Source: Stenocarpella maydis (taxonomy: Eukaryota; Ascomycota; Sordariomycetes; Diaporthales; Diaporthaceae). From it: a stretch of DNA of 64,000 nucleotides. The DNA is taken from the NCBI GenBank assembly GCA_002270565.1, contig NQMI01000035.1, positions 1 through 64,000 on the forward strand, written 5' to 3'. Positions 21,785-34,476 of the stretch are shown here, piece after piece (position 1 is the stretch's first letter; each line of letters begins with the position of its first letter). The notes beneath the pieces were generated by a model that was not told the DNA's origin, did no database searches, and worked only from the letters and a program-made list of their open reading frames with translations. The translations under genes and the position numbers were made by a program.

Positions 21785-24435
21785 ATGAATATCTTCAGCG
21801 ACAACAACCTGCTCGACCCGTCCTCTCTTGATTCCGGTGGGTCCTGCCGTGACTTGACTGCTACTGCTGACAACGGGTATCATGCCAACACTGACCCGTC
21901 GTCTGCAGTTGACTATGACCCGGTAGACCATCTCAACGCCCTATTCTCCCGCCCTTCTGCCGCCGTCTCTTCCATCGACCGCGTCTCTACCACGCTACAG
22001 TCTCACAGAGATGACCTGTCCTCCTCCATCGCCGCCCTCGAGGTCTCCCAGGCCTGGGGCCCCGACTCGAGTCTTGAGCGCATGCAGTCCGCCCAGGCCG
22101 AGCTTGCCAGCCTGTTCCAACGCATAGAGGGCGTGCGCAGCCGCGCCCTGCAGACAGAACGCGACATAACCACAATGACGGCAGAGATCAAGCGCATCGA
22201 CGGCACAAAGCGCAACCTGACCCTCAGCATGACCGCCCTGAAGCGCCTGCAGATGCTGACCACCGCCTACGATCAACTGCGCGGCCTGGCCAGGACCAGG
22301 CAGTACCGCGAGTGCGCCGGGCTCCTCCTGGCCGTCCTCCAGCTCATGAAGCACTTCAACAGCTACCGGAGCATCGAGCAGATCGCCGTGCTGAGCAGGA
22401 ACGTTGCGGACCTGCAGAGGGAACTACTGGAGCAGGTCTGCGAGGATTTCGAGATTGCCTTTGCCAAGGCAGAAATCCCCCAGCGGAAGGGCACGCTCAT
22501 CGAGGCCTGTATGGTCATGGATGCCCTTGGCGAGAACGCAAAGAGCAGGCTGATCACGTGGTACGTTAATACGGAGTTGAGGGAGTATCGCCAGGTCTTC
22601 CGCGGCAACGACGAGGCCGGCAACCTGGACAATATTGGCCGGCGGTATGCTTGGTTCAAGCGCATGCTCAAGACGCACGAGGACGAGCATGCCGCCATAT
22701 TCCCGCCACACTGGAGGGTCAATGAGATGCTGGCCATGTCGTTTTGCGATGGCACCAGGGAAGATTTCAAGGGCATTTTGGAGAAGAGCATGCGGCGGGC
22801 CGACGGTCAAAAGGTCGACGTCAACCTGCTCTTGAGCTGTCTGCAGGAGACCATGGACTTCGAGCAAGGCCTCGAGAAGCGATTCACCAATGAGCTGCCT
22901 CGTGCAAGTATCGATACGTTGAGCTCGTCAGACGACCGAACAAATAATTTCAACGGCTCCATATCCGTGGCCTTTGAGCCGTATCTGAGCCTGTGGGTGG
23001 AGTCGCAGGATAAGGCCCTGGCGAGCATGGTACCCAGGTACAGGAATGGGCCTCTAATAGACGAAGATGAGGAGTTCTCCCCCAACGCTGTCATACCTTC
23101 GGCCATTGAGCTCTTCCATTTCTACAAGATCACCTTGTCGCAGTGTGCGAAGCTGTCTACCGGCGAGAGGCTGTTCGACCTTACCAAGACACTCGCCAAG
23201 TACCTTGAGGAGTATGCACAGCAGGTGCTTCTCGGGTTCCTGCAAAGGGGCGGGCCCCAAGGCCCACCTGTTCAGGATACCGTGCTCGTCCTCAACACTG
23301 CGGATTTCTGGCACCAAAACACTGTGCAGCTCGAAGACAACATCAAGAAGCGGGTCGACTCGGAGTTCACTGCCAAGATCGACCTGTCCTCGCAAGCAGA
23401 TACCTTTCTCGGCGTCGTCAGCGCCGCCATCCAGGCACTGGTTCACAAGGTAGAAGTTAATTGTGAAGGGGCGTGGAGGGAGATGAAGAACACAAACTGG
23501 AGAGAAATGGAGAGCGTCGGCGACCATAGCTCGTATGTTGGGGAGCTGCAGCAGCAAGTTAACGCCAAGACAGAGGAGATACTGTCCGTCATTGTCAAAC
23601 AGCAATATGCGAGGGCGTTTTGTGACAATCTCGTCGAGCGCCTGGCAACGGCGTACATCAACAACATTGTTCTTTGCCGCCCCATCTCTGAAGGCGGCGC
23701 TGAACAGGTAAGATGCACTTGGCTCAGCTGTCATGTTAATGAGGCACAAGAAACTGACTGTTGCAGATGCTTCTCGACAAGTATACGCTTGCAAAAAACT
23801 TCGAGAAGCTCATGGGCTACCACAGTGCATCGTCATCCCGTGACTCGTACCAGCCCCCAGCCACCTACATCAAGCGTGTCAACCAAGTCATGACACGTAT
23901 AGACCCCCTGCTGAAGACTCTCCAAGTACGGCCCTCTCCTCCTGAGGGTCTCGTACAGGCCTATCTCATCCATATTGGTGATCGGTCAGATACCAATTTC
24001 AAGAAGATACTCGAGCTCAAGGGCGTCCGCAAACAGGACCAGGGTCATCTGTTGGAGTTGTTCTCTCTTCACCGCGACGTCTCAAGAACTGACAAGCAGC
24101 TGGTGGAAAGCTCACCTCTCGTGGGGCCTCTGCTGAACGCCTCCGGGCTCGGCAGCACTGGTCTCGTGGGTATCGGAAACTCTGCCCTGGGCGGTGCCGC
24201 AGGCCCTGGCGGCCGCTTCGACGCGGCTTCGTTGGGCGAGAAGTTGCTCAGCGCCGCACGGGACGCATCTGACCGGATCGGAACACCTACCGCGGCTGGA
24301 GCCCCTGGTGAGAAGGCCACCATCAATGAGAATCTAAAGAACATTGGGAAGTTTTTCAGGAGAGACATCGGTGTTCGGTTTGGGAAACGAGATGTCACTC
24401 CTACGGGTGGCCACGACGAATTGCAGAGGGGTTAG
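21785..24435 (+). CDS. vps53: GARP complex subunit Vps53
   Basis: Exons 21785..23707 and 23767..24435 (intron 59 nt, GTAAGA..GCAG) give 863 aa. Vps53 is one of four GARP subunits that tether endosome-derived vesicles to the trans-Golgi network. Family marks: DYDPVDHLNALFSRPSA near the N-terminus; an N-terminal coiled-coil rod with KRNLTLSMTALKRLQML and YRECAGLLLAVLQLMKHFNS; the CEDFEIAF segment; and a C-terminal part with LLKTLQVRPSPPEGLVQAYL and DTNFKKILELKGVRKQDQGH. The extreme C-terminus is glycine/alanine-rich and variable. ATG 21785 (context accATGA, MNIFSDNN) was chosen over an in-frame ATG at 21695, which would place the start only 100 bp from the TIR element. Length fits the family. 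The promoter must be short because the mobile element ends 189 bp upstream. Confidence 0.88.
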
Positions 24436-26117
24436 CCGGCTTTTCGTAGTCGGGCCAATTTGAATACAACACGGGAAACCATCGGCCCTGTGCATGAGTC
24501 CTGTTATCGAGGTCTTCATAGAAGATGGCTCGCGGCACTTCTCTTAGCTGAAGTGCCTGCCTGTAAGTACCCTCCGGAGGTTGAGCATTGCCAGCCGTGC
24601 CTGGATTTTTGGGCTCCAACTGCGTGGCTCACGCGTCCTGTCCACTTGTCAGGTAGACCGTTCGTTATATGCGCAACCCAATGTTTGGGCGTGCCATCAT
24701 TTTTTTGCCAAGCCAAGCTTGTCGCCGGTTTGTCAGAGTAGCATGCACATACAATACATGCATCGCTTGTACGTTCCCGCATGCTTCGAGGCGAGCTCCC
24801 CAAGCCCGCGAGCTTCGGGGCCGCTGGACTAGCAGCAGTTGGCTCGTCTGGGCACAACGAGGTCCCCACCCACGTCAAGCAAGAGGCAAACGCCGGAGAT
24901 AGGCTGCTAAAGTGTACTAGACGCGGACGGCACCAGGGTTTGTGGCGATCCACCTCCTCAAATCCAACTACTACTGGCTCAGATGTGAGGAAATAGACCA
25001 CTGGCCAGAGGCAGATCTAGTCTGGGCATTTCGACGATATTTGCCAGGCCCAAGCCGCGCTTGGCCTGCGTGACGGTGCGTCGGGTATTAATAGCCTCTC
25101 AAGAGGCGGGGATGGGCGTCTGCCTGGGGCGGATGGGTATTACGAGGCGGCTAGCATGGCCGAAAGAGGGAAAGAGGATTGTTTATGGTGGGGACCATGC
25201 TCAGATTAAGCGCCGCGCCTTCGCTATGCCGTGATACACCATTGGCCAGCGGCGAATCCTGCCACCAGGGCCAAGCTGCTGTGTCTGGTGGTGGGAGATG
25301 AGGCCAAGTCCCGACACAACCCACAGCCGGACTGGCTCGCCGCCGTTCATAACAACACGGCTGTGCGTCGTCGTTGAGACGCTGTGAGCGCCTCGCGCGC
25401 CTACAACGTGCCGCCGGCTCGACTCTACCGCGTGCTGTTTAGTTTCGCGTCTGCAAACATGCAGCCTCTTGATTGCTGGCCCTGGATATCAGGCGGTGGT
25501 TCTTCTCACTCGGAAAGGAACCTGAGCCCCTGGACTGGAAACAACTTCTGCCGCCCGCCGCCACGTTGGCACCCAAAGCGTGCTGCGCCCCTGACGAGCA
25601 TGTGGTTTCCGACGAGGGATCGATGATAATCCAATAATTCGATCCTGCCATCGCGAGACCACTGGTGAGCCTTGGGCCCCGACCCACCTTCTGCTCTGCT
25701 CTATTACCGTGCCACGCCACCAACAAGGTGGCTTTCGTTTTGGCTCAAGGCGCCGGACAGCCAACAGGGCGAGGCTCTACCCCATGCAGCCTGTCTGCCT
25801 CGCAACAGCCTTCGATGCCATCATTGGGGAGGACTATGTGCCAAATCTGGCCGGGCTCACCTGTGTATTCCTGATCTGACCCGCAACCTGCGGTTCGGCC
25901 GTTGGGGCCGGGAGCCCCAGTCAGCTGTTAATATGTAGTGACGCGGTGTAACCACCTTCCCACGCCACATCCTTCCTGCTCGTCTTTGCTTACCTTTCTC
26001 GATCTGCAAGGGACGTCAATCCCTCGCCTTCTCTTCACGACTGGGTAGCGGGACAGAGCCTTGAAGTTTGCAACACACAATGCCGTTTTGAGGACTCGGC
26101 GAAGAGGACCGGTTGCA
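24436..26117. other. Intergenic region, no gene recognised
   Basis: About 1.7 kb between vps53 and a membrane-protein gene. Short frames on both strands show no domain. The last 200 bp should be promoter and 5' UTR of the downstream gene. Confidence 0.5.
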
Positions 26118-27327
26118 ATGTCAATGATGTCGAACGCCGGCCCCTTGACCACCACCTTCACAGCGCCATCAAGCTGTACCACAGCCACGGGCCTCTACCA
26201 GATATGGCCAGCAACCGATGGGTACTATTACGAGCAGGGGCCGCTTAGAAGCAGGACAGAGTGCTTCCCGAGCGGCTACGATGCGTCGCCATCGCAGTAC
26301 TACTCCCCAGGCCTATGTCCTAGCGGCTACACGCCTGCGTGTTCCAGCACCGATACAACCTCGAGCACGATAACGGAGACGGCTTACACATGTTGCCCTA
26401 CAGCCGCGGTCTATACATGTGCTGGTATTGCAGGTGGCCTCAGGGCATCTGAATCATATCTGGGCTGCACCATGACATTCGAGGGTGCTGTCGTTTTAGC
26501 ACAGGTCACAGCCATCTCTAATGGCAGCACGGAGCGGATACCCTTGACGACGGAGAGTGCAGGTGTCGGTATAGGAGCCAACAGCATGGCAGTGCGGTTC
26601 AGGTCGGGAGACTTCGACAGCGACGCGACCACGACGGTTAGTGCACGACATGGTGGAATAAGGAATCATCCAGGTCCACGTGGGTCACCTGCTAACATCG
26701 CCCGGTTAGACCTCACCTACCGCGTCTGTGACATTGGCACCTTCGGATAATACAGCCGCGTTGTTGACCCCGATTCCCACCAGCACGCCCGGTTCAGGAT
26801 CGACCACACACCGGGCCATCGGGACCAACCAGGCAATCGGCATAGGTGTCGGGTCGGGAGCTGGGGCTCTGGTCATCGCTGTGTCAGCGTGGCTGTTTCT
26901 ATACCTTCGGCGACGGAAGCAGCGGATAAGAGCACAGATCGAGACGCCGATTCCACCGCCCGCGCCACCACCAAAAGACCGGAGATTCCGATCGCCACCG
27001 CCGAACCTCGACCTCAGCGGTAGCGTCGATGGCAGCATCGCTTCCGTGGCCCGAAGTGTGAACGGGAAGGTGATACGAGGCCCGTTCGAGCTGCAGTCGG
27101 ACGGAAAGGAGAAGAGGCAGCTGTATGGACTATTCGGGGGTTACGAGAGCAGCCAGCCCACACCGAAATCCGGCTACCCACTCCGCTCGAGCCCGGTGAC
27201 GCCGTCATTTTGGTCACCGCCATCAAGCTTTGGGTTCCAACCAGCAGAGTTGGAATCACCGCAGAGGAGTATCACATCTGCGGCCTCGGGCTATATCCAC
27301 GGCCGCGCCGAGCTAGCATCTCCCTGA
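26118..27327 (+). CDS. Single-pass membrane protein with cysteine-rich outer part
   Basis: Exons 26118..26636 and 26710..27327 (intron 73 nt, GTTAGT..TTAG, phase 0) give 378 aa. The N-terminal part has evenly spaced cysteines and the pattern SYTSPGLCPSGYTPAC-like (seen: YYSPGLCPSGYTPAC), common in uncharacterised fungal surface proteins, followed by a Ser/Thr/Pro-rich stalk (LTPIPTSTPGSGS). One transmembrane helix follows (AIGIGVGSGAGALVIAVSAW, then LFLY) with a basic stop-transfer RRRKQR and a proline-rich cytoplasmic tail. No clear cleavable signal peptide is present, so insertion may rely on the single helix. Such proteins are often proposed as wall sensors; no function is claimed here. 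The open frame extends 57 nt upstream without another ATG, hence the start chosen. Confidence 0.75.
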
Positions 27328-28191
27328 GAGATCGAGTGCTTTGTCAGGTATATCACCATTTGTGTTTGCCTCAAAAAAAAAACGTACCGATATCGGCGAC
27401 ACAGAAAGATGCCTAAGGGTTCTTTTCAAATCTGTCATCTGTGGACGAACATGATTCGGTCTGGAGTTTAGGTAGAGGCGGGGCCTGGGTGGCCTCGCGT
27501 GTCTGGCATGCATCCCACGGAGTCATCGGTGTGCCATTTGCATCAGGTTTCTTTGAGGTTGTGCGAGGTCGAAGTCGTTGTTGTACCGCATGGCGCCAGG
27601 TTGGTTTATTTGGGGGGGGGGGTGGCTTTATGAAATATTCACAGTACCAAGTGGTCAGAGGACTGCGCATGTTACAATAAGTAGCCCACACACCAGACGT
27701 CTATCATTAGCAGGGCCTTCACAACAGCCACGACTTGCATAAAACACTGTAGTTTATTCGAGCTCAATATTGCAGGCAAAGGGTAAATCTAGGCAAGTGG
27801 CCTTGGCTACACATCCCTGGTACCCACCTCACTAGGACCATTGCGGAAGCTCGAACAGTCGCCCGGCCTGCGTAACATTGGGGGATGCGTCCCCTATGAA
27901 TGGACCTTCCCCATCTCGAAAGACGCCCCTCTCAATGGCATAGCTTGGCTTGGAGCCAAGACTGGCCGACAAAATATCTGCCATGTTGTCTTATCTGGAA
28001 TCCACCCGGCATCAATGCATTCATCCGCAGGGGCTGGCCGTAGGAACATCTGGGCGACGGAGAGGGACAGAGCCGGATACCTTATTATGAGGAGGTGTCC
28101 GTGATCACACCTCTGCGTACTGGTCCGTGGCTTATCCAGAGTCTCCTGCTTGAGTGTACGCAGGATCCCATCCCTATCTACGCCAGGCATC
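27328..28191. other. Intergenic region, no gene recognised
   Basis: About 860 bp between the membrane-protein gene and the aminopeptidase gene. It contains a ten-G run (about 27613-27622). Presumed 3' UTR on the left and aminopeptidase promoter on the right. Confidence 0.5.
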
Positions 28192-29860
28192 ATGTATTTC
28201 CAGTCTGCCTATGGCCTGCTGTTCGCCGTGGCAGGTGTCGTTACCGCAAGCCCGCTCAGCCATGCTGCGGCGACCTCTGTGACTACTGATGCTGCCCTGC
28301 GCCTAATCAAGACCTCCGACTCCGATCCTGGCACTTGGGTTCGTGAAGACGAGAAGATCGAGAACTATGTGGCCAAGGGCGTCAATTTTGTCGACATCAC
28401 TGACATGAACGTGGGTGAACCGGGCTCCAGATATGACCACAGCTGTGAAGCAAAATGCTCAAGGGGCTGACTTCGCTCTTCTCAATGACCAGGACCATGA
28501 AGTGGCATCGACGCTTTCACAGTCTACTGGCCTAAGTGTAGCGGCAGTTACTTATCCTTCGACACTGAGCCACCAGACAGAGGCCAATGGCCTGATTTCC
28601 AAGATCTCGGCGAGCAACCAGAAGACTTTCCTGAAGACCTTGACCGAGTAAATACAAAATCTCCTCGTCCTCTCCCTCCACATTGGACCGCGTTCTTGCC
28701 CCTCCCCCCCCCCCCCACCCAATCCATTTTTTAAGCCGCCAATGCTGACGCGGCTCTACAGCTTTTATAATCGCTACTACAGGTCTACATACGGTGCTGA
28801 GGCTTCAACCTGGCTGTATAACCAGGGTAAGTTACTCCAGGCGAAGCAGGAACGCAGTTTATATTGGCTCGGGACTTTCCTGAACACTCTTGCCCCCTGG
28901 ATCTGCTGTTCGGTTAGGAGTAAGCTTTATTGCAAGGCCAGTGTCTTGTAGAAAGCCTGACATCCTGACTCACGAGGAGTATCCCCGAGTGTTCTACAGT
29001 CGCTGATTGTGTGCCGTGTGTAGTCGTGTCGGCTGCCGCAGCCAATCCGAAAATAAGCGTCACTAAGTTCTCTCACTCTTTCAACCAACCCTCGGTGATC
29101 GCAAAGATCCCGGGGTCTTCATCCGATGCTCTTGTCATTGTGGGAGCGCATTTTGACTCCACGGGCGGTAGCAGCACCGCTCGCGGCCCCGGGGCGGACG
29201 ACAACGGGTCTGGAGTGGTTGTCGTATTTGAGGCACTGAGGATTCTCGCTCAGGCAAGCTTTCAGCCCAGAGACACGCTGGAATTCCACTTCTATGCCGG
29301 CGAGGAGGGCGGGCTTCTGGGCAGCAAGGACATTTTCAAGTCTTACAAGACCGCCAACAAGAAAGTACTGGCTATGATGAACCAGGACATGGCAGGCTAC
29401 AGCCCAAGCGGAGTAATTAGCGTGTACACCGACTATGTGGACTCGAGCCTGACCGCATATGTCAGAAGAGTGGCCGAGGGATACACGGGGCTCAAGACGT
29501 CAACTGACACTTGCGGATATGGCTGCTCGGATCACCACTCGGCTTACTCCAACGGGTTCCGTAAGTCCCTGGATCCAGACCCCAAACATGAGTCGGATGA
29601 ATTAGGTCCATCTTGCTGATTTTGCTCCCGTCTAGCTGCTGCTTACGCGTGTGACGAGGTGATTTCGACTTCTAGCCCGTACATTCACTCGCCTTCAGAT
29701 GTGAGTTTTCGCATGAACCACGGTCACTCTTACGGTTCCTTTTGAGAATGATGAGAGTACTGATACTTCTTTCAAGTCGTACAATACTGTAATGTGGGAT
29801 GCCATTCAGCGCCACACCAAGTTTACTGTCGGGTTCCTGGTGGAGGCGTCGTACCTCTAG
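28192..29860 (+). CDS. Secreted leucine aminopeptidase, M28 family (LAP1-like)
   Basis: Six exons, 28192..28410, 28493..28647, 28762..28826, 29024..29560, 29636..29700 and 29777..29860, give 374 aa. The enzyme removes N-terminal residues, preferably leucine, from peptides outside the cell. A signal peptide is visible (MYFQSAYGLLFAVAGVVTAS), then a propeptide, then the two-zinc catalytic domain: GAHFDSTGG (H189), GADDNGSG (D205/D206), AGEEGG (E240 general base, E241), NQDM (D268) and GCSDHHS (H317). All zinc ligands are kept. The C-terminus KFTVGFLVEASYL is that of fungal LAP1 enzymes. The first intron (28411-28492) has a weak donor, GTGGGT, and the third (28827-29023) is unusually long at 197 nt; both are required to rebuild the conserved protein. 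Length is normal for the family. Confidence 0.88.
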
Positions 29861-30911
29861 GGGTCTTGGTTTGCGACGGCAAGCGCATTTGTAGTCGAAA
29901 AGGTCCTGACAAGTTCAAACGGACGAATCTATATATAACAGCCAAACTGAGTGACCGGGTTCCTGTCCAAGTGAAATGGAGAGTGTCATGGATTCTCTGC
30001 TCTGAAAATTAAGGGAAAGCAGAGGCCGTGTGCGGACATGCTACCGGTGTTTCGACTTGTAAAGTTGGGCGTAGAATATTCCTCAACCTCAAAGTATTCT
30101 GGCCCTTGAATATCCGTATCAGTGTGGCTCGAAATACAAAAGGTATGTATGTATACTCTTGTCTTGATGTCAAGTTCGAAATCTCTTACCTCCAAATTCC
30201 GGGTGGGCTCGTGGCATCATGATGATGAAAGGCCTGAAAGACGCACAGGCATAATTCCACATGCGCTTGATGATGAAAGAATGGTCTCAGGGGTGACAAG
30301 CGTGTAGTGAAAAGGTCCGCCCACCAGTCCAACAACACGGCCGTGTTCGCCGCACTGCATTGTCTTGTCCTCGGTCAAGTACAGATCAGCAATGTAGTAT
30401 ATTGGCGGTATCGCCTTACGCGATATGTCCGGCGCGCGCTTTCTAATATTGGACCGTAAACACTATGAGTGTGAGAAATACGTGCTCAAACTTACCCTCC
30501 TGATGGGAGGGCTGAGGAGGGTCCCGCATGACCCGCTGGGAGGGAGTGTTCACCAAAAGTATGAGAGTGGCAGCCTAGGTATTTTGAGATGCTGGGATGT
30601 GCTAATATTGTGTAGTCGAGACCCGGGGGGCGGTGGTCCAGCGAGGACGGCGCGGGTGACTTGGGAGGATTTCGGGAGAGTGCTGTCTACGCTCTATAGG
30701 TCATGGCATGGCTGGCTACGTGTTCAGGCAGGGCAAGGTACGCAAGAATCACAATCCAAGAGAGCCTCTCCATATGCCATTCAGGCTGAACTGCGTATGC
30801 ATTGATACAACGTGCATTCGCGCCGGAACCTCGCAGTGCACTGTCGAGACCCTTGATAAGCATGCATGCCACTGCCACAGGCACTCCACCACCCCGACCA
30901 ATGCCTGCTTC
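29861..30911. other. Convergent intergenic region, no gene recognised
   Basis: About 1 kb between the 3' ends of the aminopeptidase gene (plus) and sdh4 (minus). Short frames only, none recognisable. It should contain both terminators. Confidence 0.5.
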
Positions 30912-31559
30912 TTATGCGCGCCAGAGCCTCTTGGTAGCCTCGACCAGGCCAACATCGGTCGTCTCGAATTCGTAGAGTCCTATGCCGGCCAGGATGGTTG
31001 CCGCATTCAAAAGCCAGTGGCCAGCTCTGCGCAGGCTGGGGTACCTCTTCTTGGGGAGATAGTCGATGATGATGGCCTGGACACCCATGTGCGAGTGGAC
31101 GAGCAGCGTGGTTGCGAGGAGGGCATCCAAGGTGGGGTTTAAGGAGCCGGCCGCGAAGGGTGCGATTGAGAGCGGCACCAGGGCGGCGGCCATGGCACGC
31201 TCAAAGGTCCAGTGGTAGTGGCCGTGGGATGGAGAAGGCTCAGGGACGGGCGCGGGCTCGTTGACACTGCCGTGGATGACCTCTGCAAAGCAAGGTTAGG
31301 AGGCAATTCGCGCTGGTGGCGGAGACAGATCGAGGTGGGTGGTGCGAGCAAACATACGAGGTCCGGGAGGCAGCAGATTCCTGCGGCTGCTCGCATGGAA
31401 GGCGGCAGCCTGGACGATGCTGAGCCCGGGCGAGGGCTTGATGTTTGGCCTCAGGAGGGACTTGGAGAGCATCGACAGGCCAGCCCGGGTCGGAGGTGCC
31501 ATGGATCGTGAGGCAGCGGCAGTCTGCCGCAGCAGGGCCGGGCGAGCAACGGATGCCAT
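30912..31559 (-). CDS. sdh4: Succinate dehydrogenase membrane anchor subunit (CybS)
   Basis: Exons complement(30912..31282, 31358..31559) give 190 aa; the intron is 75 nt. Sdh4 anchors complex II in the mitochondrial inner membrane and, with Sdh3, holds the haem b and ubiquinone site. The N-terminus (MASVARPALLRQTAAASRSM) is a basic, serine-rich import sequence. The mature part begins after HASSRR and shows HYHWTFERAMAAALVPLSI, three hydrophobic helices, and LLVHSHMGVQAIIIDYLPKK with the conserved histidines near the haem and quinone site. Length and layout match fungal Sdh4. The gene is divergent from cyt-18 across a 610-bp shared upstream region, so two nuclear genes for mitochondrial proteins may be co-regulated (inference). 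Confidence 0.92.
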
Positions 31560-32169
31560 GGTTGTTCAGATCTGTCGGCGCGCCACAATCAGCTGAAGGT
31601 GGGATGCGCAATTGGTTCGGCGGTGCGGTGACGGCGAGGTCGAGGTCGTGATCAGAATGAGAGTCCCGGGCGAGGTTGGAACTTGGAGCATGTCATTACC
31701 ACTTCAAACCAGGTAGCCGAGGCGAAGCCGACTGGGTCCCCAAACGCCTGCGTGGATTCCCAAGAACTAGGTTACCTAAGTCGGTACGTTACCTAGGTAC
31801 GTTACCCAGGTACTCCGTACCTTTACCTACTAAGAGTAACCCTTTACAATCATTGGCTCTGCGATTGGTCGAGCACGCACAGTGCCAGTGTGGCCGTACG
31901 GTACAGTGGCCTGTGCACAGTACCTAGGCAGCTGGTGTATGCACACAGACCCCGTCCTGTTTTTGCCTGCCGCCTCGGCCGAAAAGTCTTGTCGATAAGC
32001 GTTCCCTGCGAGAAATTTGGAGCAGCAAGCAGCAGTTTCCGAGACGACTTCTCGCCATACAAGGCTGCTTTTCTCATGGACTTGTTAACCGAACCCGCCT
32101 CTTTCTCCTCGGAGAGAACCGGCTAGATCCCACTTCTTCACCCCGGAGGGCGCACCCTCGAGACCAATC
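31560..32169. promoter_or_regulatory. Shared upstream region of sdh4 and cyt-18
   Basis: The 610 bp between the divergent starts contain a cluster of related palindromic words at 31769-31830 (gttacctaag, gttacctaggtac, gttacccaggtac, gtacctttacc) and another gtacctaggc at 31920. Similar tacctaggta words occur in other intergenic stretches of this window. Whether they bind a protein is unknown. Confidence 0.45.
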
Positions 32170-34261
32170 ATGGCTCCCATGATCCGTTCTCCGACCATCA
32201 TCACGGCCCGGGCCATGGTGTGCCGTGGCTGCCAGACTCTGGGTCCGGGCCTGCGCGTGAGTGCGAAGTCGACTTCAGTCCTAAGGCCAAATGCTTCATC
32301 TCTTCCACACCTGCAGAGAAGATGGATTGGCCTAAAGTTTCTCGCAAAGCGAGAAGCTGCCCAGAAGGCCTGGGAAGCCCAGGCAAAGGAGATAATAGCC
32401 GGGACGAAGAAGAACCTCTTCGACGAGCTGCAGGACAGGGGGCTTATAAAAGACATGGTAGGGTAGGTAACAACCACGCGCGGGCGTCTCATCCCACTTG
32501 CCGTCCACCTTGCGCTCATACCTACCTGGCAAAAACAGCACAGAGAAGCACATACGCGAGACGATGAGGCGAAAACGAATTAGTGCCTACGCGGGTGTAG
32601 ACCCTACGGCCAGTTCCCTCCACCTTGGCCACCTCCTGCCCTTCATGCCGCTGTTCTGGATGTATATGCACGGATATGGCGCCTTCACCCTCGTCGGAGG
32701 CTCGACCGCCCGAATAGGAGACCCCACGGGCAGGACTGACAGCCGTCCGCAACTGCCGAGGAAGGAGCTCATCCAGAATCTTGCCACGATCCACTACCAG
32801 CTTGTCACCATCTGGAAGCATGTCGAGAAGGCTGCGGCGAGGTTTGGATACCAGAAAGAGTGGGCCTGGCGCCGTGGCGTCGTTAACAATAACGTCTGGT
32901 GGCTCAAGCTGCCAATGATAGACGTGATGAAACGCTTGGGGACTCAGATGAGGATGGGGCCTTTGTTGTCTCGCGATAACGTGAAGAACCGGCTACAGGA
33001 CGGCTCGGGCATGTCCTTCGCCGAATTCTGCTACCCGATGATGCAAGCCTGGGACTGGTACGAGCTGCTCAAGCAGCAAGGTGTCCAGATGCAGATCGGA
33101 GGCTCAGACCAGTATGGAAACATTCTCACAGGCTCCACGTGCGTCAAGGCATGCGTCGAAAACGAACCCGCTGAGAACGAGAGGCTCCCCAACGGTGAAT
33201 TTGACCAGCCCATAGGGTTCACAGTGCCGCTCCTCACCGACTCCTCGGGGGTCAAATTTGGAAAAAGCGCCGGCAATGCCATCTGGCTCGACCCTTTCAA
33301 GACTTCACCATATGACCTCTACGGCTACCTGGTCAGACGCCCAGACGACCAAGTGGAAAGACTCCTGAAGCTCTTCACGTTCCACCCTCTCAGCAAGATA
33401 TCGGAGGTCATGAGCGAGCACCAAGCCAATCCGCCCAAGCGGGTTGCCCAGCATCTCTTGGCTTACGAGGTCGTCTGGCTGGCCCACGGAGAAAAGGTCG
33501 CAGAGCAGACCCGGGCACAACATCAAGCTGTCTATGGTGGCCAAGCGCCATCTCCGGCTCATCCTTCTGGTGTGCCTCAGGATCCCAGCCAGTATTTGGC
33601 CGACCCTGAGCAGACAAACCATAGCAACAGGCCGCGGATAGATCTCAAGCTACCGAGGCGGGTCCTCGGACTGACAATCGCCCGCATCTTCTACGCGGCT
33701 GGTCTCGCCAACAGTATCTCTGATGCCGACAGGCATATCAAGAATGGAGGCCTATATATTGGGGGTTCCCCGGGACAGAAGGCCCACAGCAATGTGGGCA
33801 TGATTCGAGACCAGCTTCAGTTCACCCCGGCCAAGACGTGGGACACCGAAACTACGAACAGGTTCCTCATTGAGGACAAACTTCTTCTGCTACGCAAAGG
33901 CAAACACAATATACGCTGCATCGAAATTATATCCGACGAGGAATGGGATGAACAGGGGCTGGAGTATCCTGGGCAGCCATATACGGGCAAATTTCGTAAA
34001 GCTATGAACAGGTTGAAAACGGCGGCGGGCTCGGGAAACCAAGATGCTAGAGTAACCAATCCCGTGGACAGCGAAGATGTTGCAGAGGGTGAGCCCCACA
34101 GGTCAAAGCCTTTGAACGTATCACAGGCCTTCGTGCCAACCTCGCGACCGCAGCTAGAGAAACTCGAACGGGAACTGAAGCAGATATCAAGCGGACGGAG
34201 CAAGAGTCAGGTGGAGTCGTTGAGCCGAAGGAAGGAGCCGGGCACACAATCTGAGTCGTAA
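32170..34261 (+). CDS. cyt-18: Mitochondrial tyrosyl-tRNA synthetase (CYT-18 type)
   Basis: Exons 32170..32462 and 32539..34261 (intron 76 nt, GTAGGT..ACAG) give 671 aa. It charges mitochondrial tRNA-Tyr; in Pezizomycotina this enzyme also helps group I introns fold and splice. The N-terminus is a basic import sequence (MAPMIRSPTIITARAMVCRG). Class I signature HIGH appears as HLGH (126-129) and KMSKS as KFGKS (337-341); YAGVDPTASSLHLGHL, GGSTARIGDPTGR and QIGGSDQYGN form the tyrosyl-adenylate site. The C-terminus carries an S4-like RNA-binding region (ARIFYAAGLANSISDADRHI, then the GGLYIGG turn). Length is close to that of Neurospora CYT-18. Group I intron splicing cannot be tested here, because the mitochondrial genome is not in the window. 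Convergent with npr2, 215 bp between stop codons. Confidence 0.92.
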
Positions 34262-34476
34262 ACCGGGAGGATGCGACGCCGACTCTCTGACGAGCGTTGA
34301 CAATGTCCACGTTCAACTGTGCGGCGGAGAAGGACTTGGGAAGCCAGATGCTTCCGCTGGCGTGCACATAGGGCTGTGGTGATCCACCTCGCAAATTCGT
34401 TATTGTACAATACCACGGACTAGACAAGACACCACGGTGCAATATTACCCACTCACCAGAGATGGATTTTTCATCG

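Noticed and set aside
23708..23893. vps53 reading through its intron to a stop at 23893
   Set aside because: The splice at 23708-23766 restores the conserved Vps53 C-terminus; read-through gives unrelated sequence.
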